A stretch of DNA of 64,000 bases from Tetracentron sinense (GCA_015143295.1 CM026564.1:13194416-13258415), one strand, 5' to 3'; shown: positions 48,436 to 60,118, counted from the first letter of the stretch. Notes: generated from the letters alone by a model not told the origin. Numbers and translations: made by a program.

Positions 48436-49368
48436 TAATTTACCCAAAAAAGTATCTGAATTCAAAGAGTACGAGTTCCATGATAGCCTATAGCCTTGCA
48501 CTAACTAATGCCCAGAGCGAAGGGGGGGCAGTTGCCCTTAACTTTTGAAAAAATATATTATTCAATTTTTTAATCACGGGCAAGGGGCAACTGCCCCCAA
48601 CTTTTGTAAAAAAAAAAAAACTATATTATGTTATTTGAATTTTTTTCAAATGCCTTAGCCATGGGCAAAGGAGACACCTACCCTATACTTTTGAAATATA
48701 TCATTCTACTAATAAAAGTACAAGGAGTAACCTAAACTTTATTTGGACTTAAATACCCTTTAATTAAAAATACTAACTCATTGACCTATGATATCAATTG
48801 AAATATTAATATAATGTATATTATTATGTGGGACCCATGAGACCCACTTTTACGTATAAAATCTCTACTTATCTCTACTTTGCTCTTTTTATGGGTAAGG
48901 ACTCTATTAGACAAGAGTTAAGGGGGAACTGAACTATTGCTTCCTCACATTGCATCTCCCTTCTTGGGACGAAACAAGAGCACCCATCCTATGAAGATCC
49001 ATTAAAGTTTTTGGAGCCTGGGGAAACCCTGATGACCAGCTTATCTACTGCCTTCTCGACACCTTCTCTGGTAGTGATCCAGGGATCAATTACAACAATC
49101 AAAACCTTGTTGTGATCCAGGATAATGTTTCCTGCTTCGTCGAGTCAAGTTCGTGGTTAACGCTAATAGTGGGGCTATTAGTGGAAGGAATTTAGAGAGT
49201 CCTTACTCCTTATCCCTCTCATAACGTTGGTTAATATAACAACTACGAGAACTCCTATGTTTTTCATTCTACTAATAATAAAAATACAAGAAGACCTAAG
49301 CAAATGAAAGTGAACTAAGGAGTAAGGGCTTATAATCCAACAAGGACACTAATAAGTTAAAGGATAAA
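48436..49368. other. Intergenic; duplicated Helitron-end-like phrase and an unexplained open stretch
   Basis: CATTCTACTAATA..AAATACAAG occurs at 48702 and again at 49266 and resembles plant Helitron 5' ends. An inverted pair (GGGGGGCAGTTGCCC at 48524 and GGGGCAACTGCCCCC at 48584) forms a short foldback. The plus-strand stretch of about 49005-49196 stays open for some 60 codons but matches nothing I know. Confidence 0.4.
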
Positions 49369-49492
49369 GCTTCTGAGACCTCCTTAGGACCGAGACCACC
49401 GAGACCGTGCACTAAGAGCACGGGATTTCAGGTGGGGCCATGCTCTTAGAGCACGGTCTCGGTGGTCTCAGCCCTAAGGGGGTCTCAGTAGC
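49369..49492. mobile_element. 124-bp near-perfect foldback (small MITE)
   Basis: The two arms of about 54 bp, GCTTCTGAGACCTCCTTAGG... and the reverse complement of ...GGGGGTCTCAGTAGC, pair with only about eight mismatches around a loop (GGATTTCAGGTGGGG). The core GAGACCACCGAGACCGTGC is identical in both arms. The flanking AAA on both sides could be a 3-bp duplication. It is non-coding. Confidence 0.65.
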
Positions 49493-50648
49493 AAAGTCCT
49501 AATTTAAATTCCCAAACTTTTCCACAATAACTAATAGATAAGTCGAGTTTGGGGAGGTGTGACTCGAGTTCGAGTCTTCGTGCACACCATGAGTGCTAAC
49601 CCCCCTAACCTAGATAGATAAATGATTAGGACCTACAAAAATAAAAATAAAAAAATTTCTTAACTAATATTTTATGAACTGGTCTGACCTTTTAAACGTA
49701 GAAGCCCAGGATCGGACCTAACCATTGTGCCGCCCGACTGATTAACAACCCCGTCAGGCAAATGTGTCTCTCCAGAGTCTTCTATGAACTCTCTAGCCTC
49801 ATCAAACTTTCAATTTTTGGAAAAGGTTTAGTACCATGGCCAATGGCCCATGACTTATGGCCTAGCTTGGCCCAAGTCCTAGTAGCAAGCGTATGGATAA
49901 TGGAATCCTAGACATATGACCCAAACCAAACTCTAATAACTCCGTTAAAGAACTCGAACGAACTTGACCACTTCCAGATAGAATTCTAATTCCTAAACTT
50001 ATCCTAATTTGATGCTTGAATAATTTAGTTTTACACTAACAATACATTACATTGTGTAGCCCCATCTCTTATATATCGCAGACGCTAACGAGTTCTCTAA
50101 ACGATCGACAATCCCTTTTTCTTCTTTTCAATATATTTTCTTCAGTTTCAAAGTTCTTTGTGGATCGAGATGTGCCCATCCCATTTTGACAATCCTTTTC
50201 TCTTCTTTCTATTTCTATAGACTTCTTCATTATGGTAGAGTCAAGCACATAGCACCAGCGTGCCCATCCAACCATCTTCAACACCGCACAGCAGCACCAA
50301 CAACTCACTCGGCTCGCTCCTCCTTCACGACGCGTGTAGCAACAACAAGTTAGTAATGCATTTATCTTAGAATTGTGTTTGTGCTAATTTAATTTGTATA
50401 TTATCCATAGTATAAATTAAATCTATATAATATATTAATTTGTATTTATTATATATTTATACATATATATTAATCTATTTAAGTTATATTTTAATCTATA
50501 TTTTGTTATACTGTCTATATATCTTTGTATAATAATCTATATTTATAATAAAATTAAAATTTGCATTCATATATAAATATAAATTTATGATTGTATTTTT
50601 CTGGTTTATTTAGTTTGCATCTTTGCAACTTGCATATAATTTGTAAGC

Positions 50649-50691
<43 letters not shown>

Positions 50692-51490
50692 CTATTATAT
50701 TTATTTTATAATCTATATTTATAATTGTCATATTATAATATGTATATTTAATATAATATATATTTATATTTATTATATGATAATATTATAATTTTTTTAA
50801 TTTATAATAGATATTTATGCTATCTAAACTACATATTGCAGTGCTGTCTTTAACTGTGGTTAAGATTCACTAACCCTTAGGATTATTTTTTTTAACTTTA
50901 CCAAAAAAAATCAAGGTTAAAAATATTCACTTTAATTAAATGGAGCTAACCACAATTAAGAGGCAATTCTTTTGTCTGATCTAATCAGTCGGTTAGATAG
51001 ACACTGATTGTATACTCCCAGTGATACACGTGACGGGCCATGTAGGTGTGACCCATTCGGATCTAGGTGGGTTCGACCAACCCATGTGGGTTGGCGGACC
51101 TGGGTTCTCCACGCAACTCATCGGTTGGAAGTTTTAGATTCGGTGAATTTGGATTGTGGGTAGTTAGGATAGAGTGAGGAGGTGTCCCTTTTAAACCCTT
51201 GTTTTAACTATGGTAAGTAACTTCATTTCCCTATAATACTTTATATTTATATGTACATTTAATTTCCATACTTAAATTGTATTATTTCGTCTTTGAATAA
51301 TCTGCATTTAATATGTATTGTTCATATTTGGTTTGTCTGGCCTTGTATGCAGGTTGGATATTGCTAGGTATTTGTTCCATTACTTCCAAGTTATTTGGTA
51401 TAAGCCACATGGACATTATATTCAACATCATCTCCATCCAAAGTCCTGTTATCTTCTATGTGAGGATTAATGATTTATAATCAATGACCT
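49493..51490. other. Intergenic, AT-rich; microsatellite and MITE scrap
   Basis: It holds a (TA)n tract at 50652-50689 inside a very AT-rich block (50390-50830), and a partial copy of the foldback MITE family at 50845-50970 (AACTGTGGTTAAGATTCACT, AACCACAATTAAGAGG). A B-box-like GAGTTCGAGTCTTC at 49566 suggests a SINE scrap. No gene is recognised. Confidence 0.5.
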
Positions 51491-51499
51491 AATTATAAC

Positions 51500-52694
51500 T
51501 TCGGTAGACATATGAAAAAGAACATATATTTTTACATATGCACGTATTATTATTAATCCAAATTTTATATGTCAAAGGGTGATTTAGAAATTCTATTTTA
51601 AAGAGTTCCTTCTAATCAAGAGACGGTTTTATAGAGTCTCTCTCTCCATCCAGGGAGTTCAAGTTCAAACCATAAAGCCCACCTTCTTCTTCGTCATCCT
51701 CCTCTTATCTTGCGCATAGGCTACTTCTTAGCCTGCGCCCACATTGAAGCTTGCTTGGTTATAATCATGTAGAAAGATGTGATTGGTTTTGCAATTTACC
51801 GGTTTGATCTGGATCATTTTGTTTGTCTTGTCACGACTATACTGCAGAATTTGATAATCATTCGGACTTTGGAGGTTCATTTCCATTGCAGTTGTAAAGA
51901 AGGTGAAATATCTAATCCAAGAAAAAAGAAAGTTTGTAATTCCTGAGTAATTAATTTTATACGTAAATGGGGCAGTGGAGCTCTGATGTAGGGAGTTGCG
52001 GGCATGCCACAAAAGATAGCTCCATGAATTTAAGTCTCCTGCCCATTAAAGAACAACACCACCTCTTTATAGATTTATTACTTCCTAATTTTGCTTTTTA
52101 TTCAGATAATCATTTGAAGCATGACTTATGATAAGCAATTCCATTGGCAGACAATAAATCACCCACACGCACAGTTTATCAGAAGCATTGCATTTCTGCG
52201 TCATTTTCTCTCACATAGATCCGACACTACAAAATTTTGAAAGAATGATATCCACTCTAAAATCGGGATCTTGAGGACCCAATCGTTCTCACTTATTTTT
52301 TTTTTATCATTAAAGGTTATAAGTAGGTTGGGAATCGGTTAGAAGAATGGTGGTGAGCCTTTCCGCAGCACCCACCTCAAAGACTCAATCCACACATAGC
52401 TAGGACATTGCCGGTGAAGAAGCCCAAAATGACTAGAGAAGACAAAAGAAAAAAAATGTCTTGGCCGAAAATTGCTGGAGAAGAAGCCTGAAATCCGTTT
52501 GTTACTTCTTCGTTTTACGGAACTAAAATATAGACGTGTTCTTTTTAAGAAACTAAAATATAGATAAGATCTTATAAAAAAGCAATTCCCTTAAATGTCA
52601 TTAACACATAAAAGTGTAGTTGAATGATGGTCGTTAGATCCTTCAATCGTCATATGTAAACATATATGTCTTTATTCATATGTCTACGGATCCC
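51500..52694. mobile_element. Degraded copy of the long-TIR element at 53311-54420
   Basis: The right end CATATGTCTACGGATCCCTTCCC and the left end GGTAGACATATGAAAAAGAA match the TIRs of the better copy downstream, in the expected inverted arrangement. An internal B-box-like GAGTTCAAGTTCAAACC lies near 51657. The interior is non-coding and the left boundary is eroded, so the start is approximate. Confidence 0.45.
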
Positions 52695-53265
52695 TTCCCA
52701 TATATATATAAATACTATTAATCTTCTTCTTTTTCTCCGATTAAAAAGTTTTTGCTATTATACATATAGGTATGTGTATAATCGATATTATGTTAAATGA
52801 TTTTATAGCACAAAAAAGATGAAGTGAAAAATCATATTATTGAGAATGTTGACTATTTTGACGTTGATCAACCATTAAAGAAAATAAAAAAATAAAGAAA
52901 AAAGATAAGATACTAAGAAACTATTAAAATCTAAATATTTTATTAGATTACTTGGGTTTTGATGACCAATATTTTAAATTTAGATTTCATATAATTTAGT
53001 TGATTTGATTTTATTCTTATTAATTTATTCTTTTTGTGTTGATTAGATTAGTTGTTTGATTTAATACTCTTAATTTTTAAAAATTGTTATCATTTCAAGT
53101 GATCGCCACATCAATATTGAAATTAATGCAATTTTTATTGTTGATGATCTTAATAATGACCCTCATATTCATTCTACTCTTAGAACATTCTCAAAACTTT
53201 AGGCAAAGATGAAGCACATAAACATGTATTCTTGCCTACCAAACGTAATTATTGAAAAATATTTT

Positions 53266-53293
53266 ACGTGCGATGCACGTGCATTTTTACTAG
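53266..53293 (+). mobile_element. Helitron 3' terminus (rest unclear)
   Basis: A hairpin ACGTGCGATGCACGT is followed by GCATTTTTACTAG and then T, the same layout as the 3' ends of the other Helitrons here. The matching 5' end is uncertain; candidates lie upstream of the degraded long-TIR element or near 48705. Confidence 0.55.
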
Positions 53294-53310
53294 TATATAT
53301 ATATATATAT

Positions 53311-54420
53311 AGGGAAGGGATCAGGAGACATATGAAAAATGACATATATATTCACATATGGAGACAACTGCACGATCCGGAGATCCAATGCTCGCAAATA
53401 ATACCCCTTTTAAGTGGAAAAGGGCATTTTAGGAAAATCTGTATTTCCTAAAAGACACGTCTCGTTAGTCTTTCCTCATTCGGACTTTCCTCATTGGTCT
53501 CTCTCTCTCTCTCTCTCTTCCTCCCCTCTCTTGACTCTCGGTTGTTGATAGGCCAAATAGAGTCTGTTCCGACATCCACGACTACTGCAGTTGTTGTTTA
53601 CCAGAAAGGAAAAGAGATACATATTGGATGTCCCATGAGATTACTGATTGCTTGATGAAGAGAACAGCTGCAATGGGGAATGTAGTATAGCTATATCTTT
53701 GCACTTTTCATTCACTTATCTTTGCAGCTTTATCTTATTTTGAATGTTTATCTTCTTTCCCTACTCAATTTAGGGCATGTTTAATAAAAACATGTGTTTG
53801 ATTGGGTTTGTAACTTCTACAAAGCTTTAGTCTTGTAGCCATGAACAAATTCCTAATTTCAGTATGGGAGGGCTTTTAGGATCTAACAGGACCAATCCCA
53901 GATATTCTGTTGATGTCTAAATGTTCTGTAATGCTGAATCTAATGTCACGGTCTTCAATATTTTTCAAACCTTCAGGGTCTTCAATTATACAGGTTGGTT
54001 GTCTCAAAGAAAGTTGATTGCCACATCAGGGAGTTGTTATAGTATGCAAAATTCTGGTGAAGGGTGTTCAATTAAACCAGGTTGATTGTCACGGTCTTCA
54101 ATCAAACCATACAAAAGGAAGTCAGAGCTATGGCCTCTATGGCTCCACATCCAGACCAAATCTGGCGGATGAAAATTGGTTGATCAATAACCAAGAATCG
54201 TTGAGTGGAGGAAGAGAGAGAGAGATAAGGAGGGGAGGGAGAGAGAGAGGGGACGAATGAGGAAGGAGACGTGGCTTTTTTAAAAATGACAAATTTCCCT
54301 AAATGCCCTTCCTCCTTAAAAAAGATGTGTGATTTGCAATAGTTGAATCTCACGATCGTGCGGTTGTCTCCATATGTGAATATATATGTCATTTTTCATA
54401 TGTCTCCGGATCCCTTCCCT
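53311..54420. mobile_element. Non-autonomous long-TIR DNA transposon (MULE-like)
   Basis: The element is 1110 bp with ~65-bp terminal inverted repeats that differ at only a few positions: AGGGAAGGGATC(A/C)GGAG..., then ACATATGAAAAATGACATAT, and CACATATGGAGACAAC. The flanks on both sides are (TA)n, so the target duplication cannot be read. The interior repeats TGTCACGGTCTTCAAT-type phrases (53945, 54088) and encodes nothing recognisable; it could be captured host sequence. The left end sits 17 bp after a Helitron 3' terminus. Confidence 0.75.
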
Positions 54421-54955
54421 ATATATATATCATTTTACTATTTAACATGACATAGTCTCGAGAAAAAGGGCAACTGCCCCTTAAACAAGGAGAAACAATA
54501 CCCGTATGATATTTATGAAATGTACAAATTGACCCATGAACTTGGTTATCAAAAAATTTTCTCGGGGACTATGACCTCGAACCCCATGATTGGAATGAAT
54601 GCCGTCTGTAATCCCATTATATTACATACCCACCTAATCATTCTTCACAAATCGATCCGTTATCAATTAAATATCGCTTGTCCCTACTAGAAAATGTTGG
54701 CTCCCCTGACTACCTCTGCATGCATGCTAGTGAAAACAATACGCGGGGCTCGAGAATTGCTATCGAGATTTTTTTGCTTATTTTGTTTTCATCTTTTTCA
54801 AAAAACAAAAGAAAAAAAAGAAAAGAAAATAGAACAATTGAAAGAGACAAGAAGGTAAGATTTGGTCAGACAGGAGTAACCAACAACCCATCATAAATAG
54901 GTTGATCATCAAACCCAAATCCAGTCCAATAAGAATCCCTAAACTTGAACCCACC
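54421..54955. other. Intergenic, nothing recognised
   Basis: AT-rich sequence without a coding frame of known type or transposon ends. It continues into the hAT target site. Confidence 0.5.
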
Positions 54956-55381
54956 TAGCTAACTAGGGGTGTCAAAGGGCCGGGTTGGGGTAGGGCCGGG
55001 GTCAACCCTAGCCCTACCCTTCCTTATAAGAGGAGGGCCCTAGCCCTTCAAGGGCCGGGATTGATTGGGCCCTAGCCCGGCCCTTCAAGGGCCAGGGCCG
55101 AGTAGGGCCGGCCAAAGGGCCGGAAGAAAGAACGGAATTGTTTTTGTCATCTGAGATGACGAATTTTGTTTTACTACACCGACTATCAACCTGACATGGA
55201 AATGGATACCCTCCTCTTTTATCCGGGCTTGGGACCAGCATTGCAACAAAAAGAGCAATGGCAGAGTTAAAAAAAAAATTTTCCTTGTCAGTGACAAGTC
55301 AAGCATAATAAAACAAAACAAAGATAATATAGGTAAACAAATAAAGTAATAAAACTATATAAAACAAAATTTAAAATATGT

Positions 55382-57478
55382 TTAAAAATCTATATCATCC
55401 ATTAATATATCTAATTTTAACAGTTCTATCGACTCTAACTCATTTTGTTTAGTTGTACGAATCCAATCTTGACAACAAACTAAGGCTTCTACAGTGTCTG
55501 GTTTTAAACAACTTCTAAACTGGTCAAGTACCCTTCCTCCAGTGCTAAATGCTGACTCGGAAGCTACTGTTGTCACTGGAATCGCTAAAATATCACGAGC
55601 AATCATTGATAAAATTGGATATTTTTTTGAATTAACTTTCCACCAAAGTAATATATCTAAGTCGTCAGATTCATCTCTTGGCTCTTCCAAATACAAATCT
55701 AATTCTGACCTTACTTCTAAATCAATATTTTGACTCATTTCTTCTTCAAATCTCAAGAAATCATCATTTTTTCTCTTTGAACTTGTTACAACAATATTCT
55801 CTCTACTTGACTTCGAGGCATTAGGGGTACTAAATTTAGCACTATATTCCTTATACAAGTCTTTAAGATTCTTAAGGGTTTTATCCTTTCGTGTCTTCAC
55901 TATATCACTATCCACAAACAACTTTCTCAAAACATATTCTAAATACAATTGTTTATGTTGAGGATCAAAAATTATAGCAAGTTCAAAAATCGGATTATAA
56001 TCTTCCCAATATTTATCAAATTTTACTTTCATTGTTTTAGCTATATCACGGAGAAAATGATCTTCACCATTTATTTTCTCCATTAATTCAATATGTATCT
56101 TAACTACTTCTTCCAAAAACAAATGTATAGTTGGGTATTTAGTTCCAGATAATATATTTGTAGCTTCATAAAAATTTTGTAAAAGCTCGCATATTATCTT
56201 TGCATGATACCACTCATCTTCTAAAGGATTACATTTATAGTTTGAATCTATTATTTCTAATCGAGTAAAAACTTCCCTAAATTCTAATGCAGCCTCTAGC
56301 ATAAGATAGGTGGAGTTCCATCTCTTAGAAACATCGAGGGGTAACCCCTTACCAATATTTAACCCTAATTCACTAACTAGTTCTCGGAATTTATGTGTGC
56401 GTGATGTTGAATTTTTAATAAATTTTACTGATTCCCGAATATTTTGAATAATCGGGCTTATTTCTCTCAACCCATCTTGTACAATAAGGTTGAGGATATG
56501 TACAGAACAACGCATATGAAATAACTTACCTTCTAATGGAAGAGCTTTTTTTCTAGTTAGATGAGTTTTCATAACTCTTACAATACAATCAATTGTACTA
56601 CAGTTGTCTAAAACTAAACTAAATATTTTTTCAGAAATTTTTCATTTTATTAAATTTGATTTAATAGTTTCAGCTAAAGCCAATCCTGTATGGGGTGGAT
56701 CAACATTAATAAAGTTAATTATTCTTTTTTTAATATTCCAATCAGAGTCAATAGAATGAGCTGTTATAGCCATATATCCTAATGTTTGGTTGGATGTCCA
56801 CATATCAGATGTGAGACTAATTCTCGATGAATTACTTTAAAAAAATGTTAACATTTTAGATTTTTCTTTTTTATAAATTTCCATGCAATCAAATTTGATG
56901 GTGTTGCGTGACACCATCTTAAATAGAGGTTGTAGTACGTTACTGTAATAAATAAAACCTTCATGAGAAACTATATTAAATGGATACTCATGTTGAATAA
57001 TCATTAATGCAAGTGCTTCTCAGCACTCCTTTTGATCAAATTTATGGGCCTTAGGACCACTACTTTTAAAATCTGTCATGAGTGGTTGTGTGGGGTCAAA
57101 GTTTGGTCTTTGCGGACAGGTAGATTTTAGGTGTCTTGTAATGTGGCTAATTCCATTTTTAGAAGTATTGTTCAATTCTTGGTCACAAAACTTACATATA
57201 GCAACGCGTACATCTTTTTTCTTACCATCTTTTGATTTTTTACTTACTACCTTTTGAATAAAATGCTCCCAAATTGGTGAAGAATTTTTAGATTTCCTTT
57301 TCTTAGAGTTAAGATCCTCACATTGTGGTTGTGAGGAAGAGGGTACTGATGGATGAAGAGGGGGACGAATTGAAGTCATATTCCCCCCTTCTACAAGGAT
57401 AGGGTCCTCGGGATGAACACCTATAGATGACTCAACTAAGGGAGAGCTCGCATTACTACTAGAACCAGGAGTTGACAT
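55382..57478 (-). pseudogene. hAT transposase, BED finger to hATC domain, three nonsense codons
   Basis: From the ATG at 57478 one reading frame runs without a frameshift to the TAG near 55382 (about 698 codons) but is interrupted by TGA at 57020-57022, TAA at 56837-56839 and TGA at 56642-56644. Before the first stop is a Ser/Pro-rich leader and a BED zinc finger (CKFCDQEL...HITRHLKSTC). After it come the hAT catalytic-core landmarks (SLTSDMWTS, LVLDNCSTID, HMRCSVHILNLIVQDGL, SKRWNSTYLML, FDPQHKQLYLE). The C-terminal hAT dimerisation domain reads WWKVNSKKYPILSMIARD and ASESAFSTGGRVLD. Stops without indels suggest recent decay of a full-length gene. Confidence 0.92.
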
Positions 57479-57954
57479 TTTACCTATGTTTAGATTAAAA
57501 TTCAAATTATAATTAAAAAAAAAAAAAACCCAGAATCTAATCAAAAGTAAACTAAGCAACAATATTCAGTTTTATATCAAAATCACTAAACCAATAAGTA
57601 GACAATCAGATTACAGTAGACAATCAAAACAGTAAGAACTATCTAAATCACTAAACCAGTAAGTAATAACAGTAAGAACTATTATCAATCGAATTTAATT
57701 ACAGAATCAAGGTTTTAGAATTGATTATTACTATCAAAACAGTAAGCAATATTATCAAAATAGTAAAAATATTATCAATTGAATTTAAACTACAGAATCA
57801 GGGTTTTAGAATTAGGATTTCAGAATAATAGTAAGCAATAATATTAAAACAATCAAAACAAATTGCAGAATTAGGATTTTAGAATAATAGTGCACTATTA
57901 TTAAAAAAAATCACAACAGAATACAGAACTAGAATATCAGAATTTAGGATTTCA

Positions 57955-58320
57955 GAAATTTAGGATTTCAAAATTTTTCTAGGGTTAGGGTTTCGAATTT
58001 AGGAGTTCAGAAATGTCTAAGGGTTAGGACTTAGGCTATGAACTACTTAGGGTTAGGGTTTCTTAATTTTTCTAGGGTTAGGGTTTCGAATTTAGGAGTT
58101 CAGAAATTTCTAAGGGTTAGGACTTAGGCTATGAACTACTTAGGGTTAGGGTTTCTTAATTTTTCTAGGGTTAGGGTTTCAAATTTAGGATTTCAGAAAT
58201 TTCTAAGGGTTAGGACTTAGGCTATGAATTATTTGGGTTAGGGTTTCTTAATTTTCTAGGGTTAGGGCTTCCAAAATAAGGGTTTCAGAATTTTCTAAGG
58301 GTTAGGGGCTTAGGGACTAA
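57955..58320. repeat. ~105-bp tandem repeat rich in telomere-like TTAGGGTT motifs
   Basis: About three units read CTTAGGGTTAGGGTTTCTTA, ATTTTTCTAGGGTTAGGGTTTC, AATTTAGG, then CTAAGGGTTAGGACTTAGGC. They contain TAGGGTTAGGGTTT, close to the plant telomere unit TTTAGGG. The repeat lies inside the hAT element upstream of the transposase on the minus strand. The flanking part 57563-57950 is an AT-rich stretch with repeated ATCAAAACAGTAAG and CAGAATTAGGATTT phrases. Confidence 0.75.
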
Positions 58321-59102
58321 AGGAATCAGTAAAAATTAGGGACTGGAAGCCTGAAAAAAAAGAAGATTATATATATATGCAAAGTGGAGAAGAGAAAACC
58401 GAGTGATGGCCCGTGGCTGGTGGTCCGGTGGAGTGGTGGTGCCGTGGTAGTGGTAGCCTAACCGATGTAGTCGTGGCCGTGACTGTGGCTGCCTCCACAC
58501 TTGAGCTTGAGCTTGAGTTTGAGACTTAAGAGGAGACTACTAGTATACTAACAGGCAGAGGAGTGAAGCCGTGAAGGAAGAGTCGCTCGGAGCCTCGGAC
58601 CTCTGTCGTCTACCGGTGAGAATGTGATCGTGAGAACCGCAACTGAGAGAGTAAGAGATGAGGAAGAGAGATGATTGATGAAGGCTTCAATTTGAAGAAC
58701 AAAGAGCAAAAGAGGGCCAGCGGCTGAGAGGCGAAACAGAGCTTTCGTTTCGTCTTCGGTCTTTCAATCTGAGTTACTGCTTTAGAATGTAAAATGATTT
58801 AGGGTTTCGTATATGAGATTGATTTTATAAGAGTTTAGTTTATGCAATTACTAAAATAACCCTCATATCAAATCGTTAATGTGGGTATTTTAGACTTTTA
58901 GTAAAATTATTAAAATAATTATTATATTAAGATAAGTAGGGCCGGGCCGGGCAGGGGGAGCCCTAGCCCGGCCCAACAAAACAAGGGCTTCTATTTTTTT
59001 GGCCCTACCCGGCCCAAGGGCTGAGGTAGGGCCGGGCTTTGGAGGGCCGGGCTGGGCCGGGTACCCTTCTATATGGGCTTTTTTGACAGCCCTATAGCTA
59101 AC

Positions 59103-59642
59103 CGGTTTTAAGTTAAACATTAATTAAATTAAGTATATTTAATATTTTACAAATCAGAAATGCTAGACCCAATCACAATCTTCCCCCATATGAAAGGTGG
59201 TGGCAACAAATGTCAGCCCATCTCCCTGTTATAGGGTAGAAACGCTATGTGTTGCACACACACCGCGTCTGTAGGAAAAAAAATTGACTTAGTGCTACTG
59301 GGGCTAGCACTCCTCAAAAAGAGTGGGTCTAAAAGGCAATGCACAATATAAGTTATATGTAGCGGCCCTCAAAAAACATTATCACACGACATTTCTTTTC
59401 GGTATCTAACCATTCGATGTTAAGGTGAGTCAAATATGAGATGTTTGGCAAAAAAATAGATTGATTTTATGATTCTATATTGTTCGATTAGAACTGAGTT
59501 TAAACTCAACATTAACTCCCTAAGGTTCACTAGACCCTATTTAGGCTATAGAAATTACTGATTTTTCAACATTTGATCAAATGGTCTAAAATGTGTGATT
59601 AAGTTAATTTTTTTTTACCATGCATATTTCGGGGACTCGTAA
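59103..59642. other. Intergenic, nothing recognised
   Basis: AT-rich sequence between the hAT element and the MITE; no gene or element end is recognised. Confidence 0.5.
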
Positions 59643-59990
59643 TTTTCTCTAGTTGTAACCGGTTTTTGGCAAAACCGGTTACACCCCTGTGGTCATCAAG
59701 TGTCCCTTTTTACACTCCTTAACTTTGGTTAAGATTCACCTACCCCTAGGGTTCACCCACATATCTTTGGTTTTTAGAAAAAAATATTTTAAAAAATTAA
59801 CCCTATGACTTGATAAATTTTAACACAGTTAACAAAATTTTGTATTATTTAAAAAAAAAAAACCAAGAATAGGTGGGTGAACCCTAGGGGTGACTGAATC
59901 TTAATCACAGTTAAGATCTATCAAAAGGGACATGTGGCCACCTCAGGGGTGTAACCGGTTTTGGCAAAACTAGTTACAACTGGAGAAGAA
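59643..59990. mobile_element. Foldback MITE, second well-preserved copy
   Basis: It starts TTCTCTAGTTGTAACCGGTT and ends AACTAGTTACAACTGGAGAA, with long inverted arms (AAGATTCACCTACCCCTAGG against CCTAGGGGTGACTGAATCTT). It matches the copy in PGLP1 intron 9 (25259-25602) along its whole length, including GGTTTTTGGCAAAACCGGTT. Confidence 0.75.
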
Positions 59991-60113
59991 TACATCCCTA
60001 TTTCGGGAGACCCACTTTGACATCCAACAGTCAGAATTTCAAACACCTACCACGTGTCATTTTTCGTGGGAGCCAACAATATTGAGCCGCACCCAACACC
60101 CTTAAGAATGCCA

Positions 60114-60118
<5 letters not shown>

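Larger units (their letters stand above)
54964..59094 (-). mobile_element. Complete hAT transposon (Tip100/RICESLEEPER-like)
   Basis: The element is 4131 bp. The ends TAGGGGTGTCAAA (54964-54976) and TTTGACAGCCCTA (59082-59094) are 13-bp inverted repeats with one mismatch. A perfect 8-bp duplication TAGCTAAC flanks it (54956-54963, 59095-59102). Both subterminal regions (54977-55130 and 58934-59080) are packed with GGGCCGGG / CCCGGCCC motifs, the probable transposase-binding sites of this group. It carries a single transposase gene on the minus strand, now broken by three stops, and a telomere-like tandem repeat upstream of that gene. Confidence 0.93.

Noticed and set aside
57479-57562. Extended hAT transposase N-terminus
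   Set aside because: It begins with TTG and is a hydrophobic low-complexity leader; the ATG at 57478 is the likely start.
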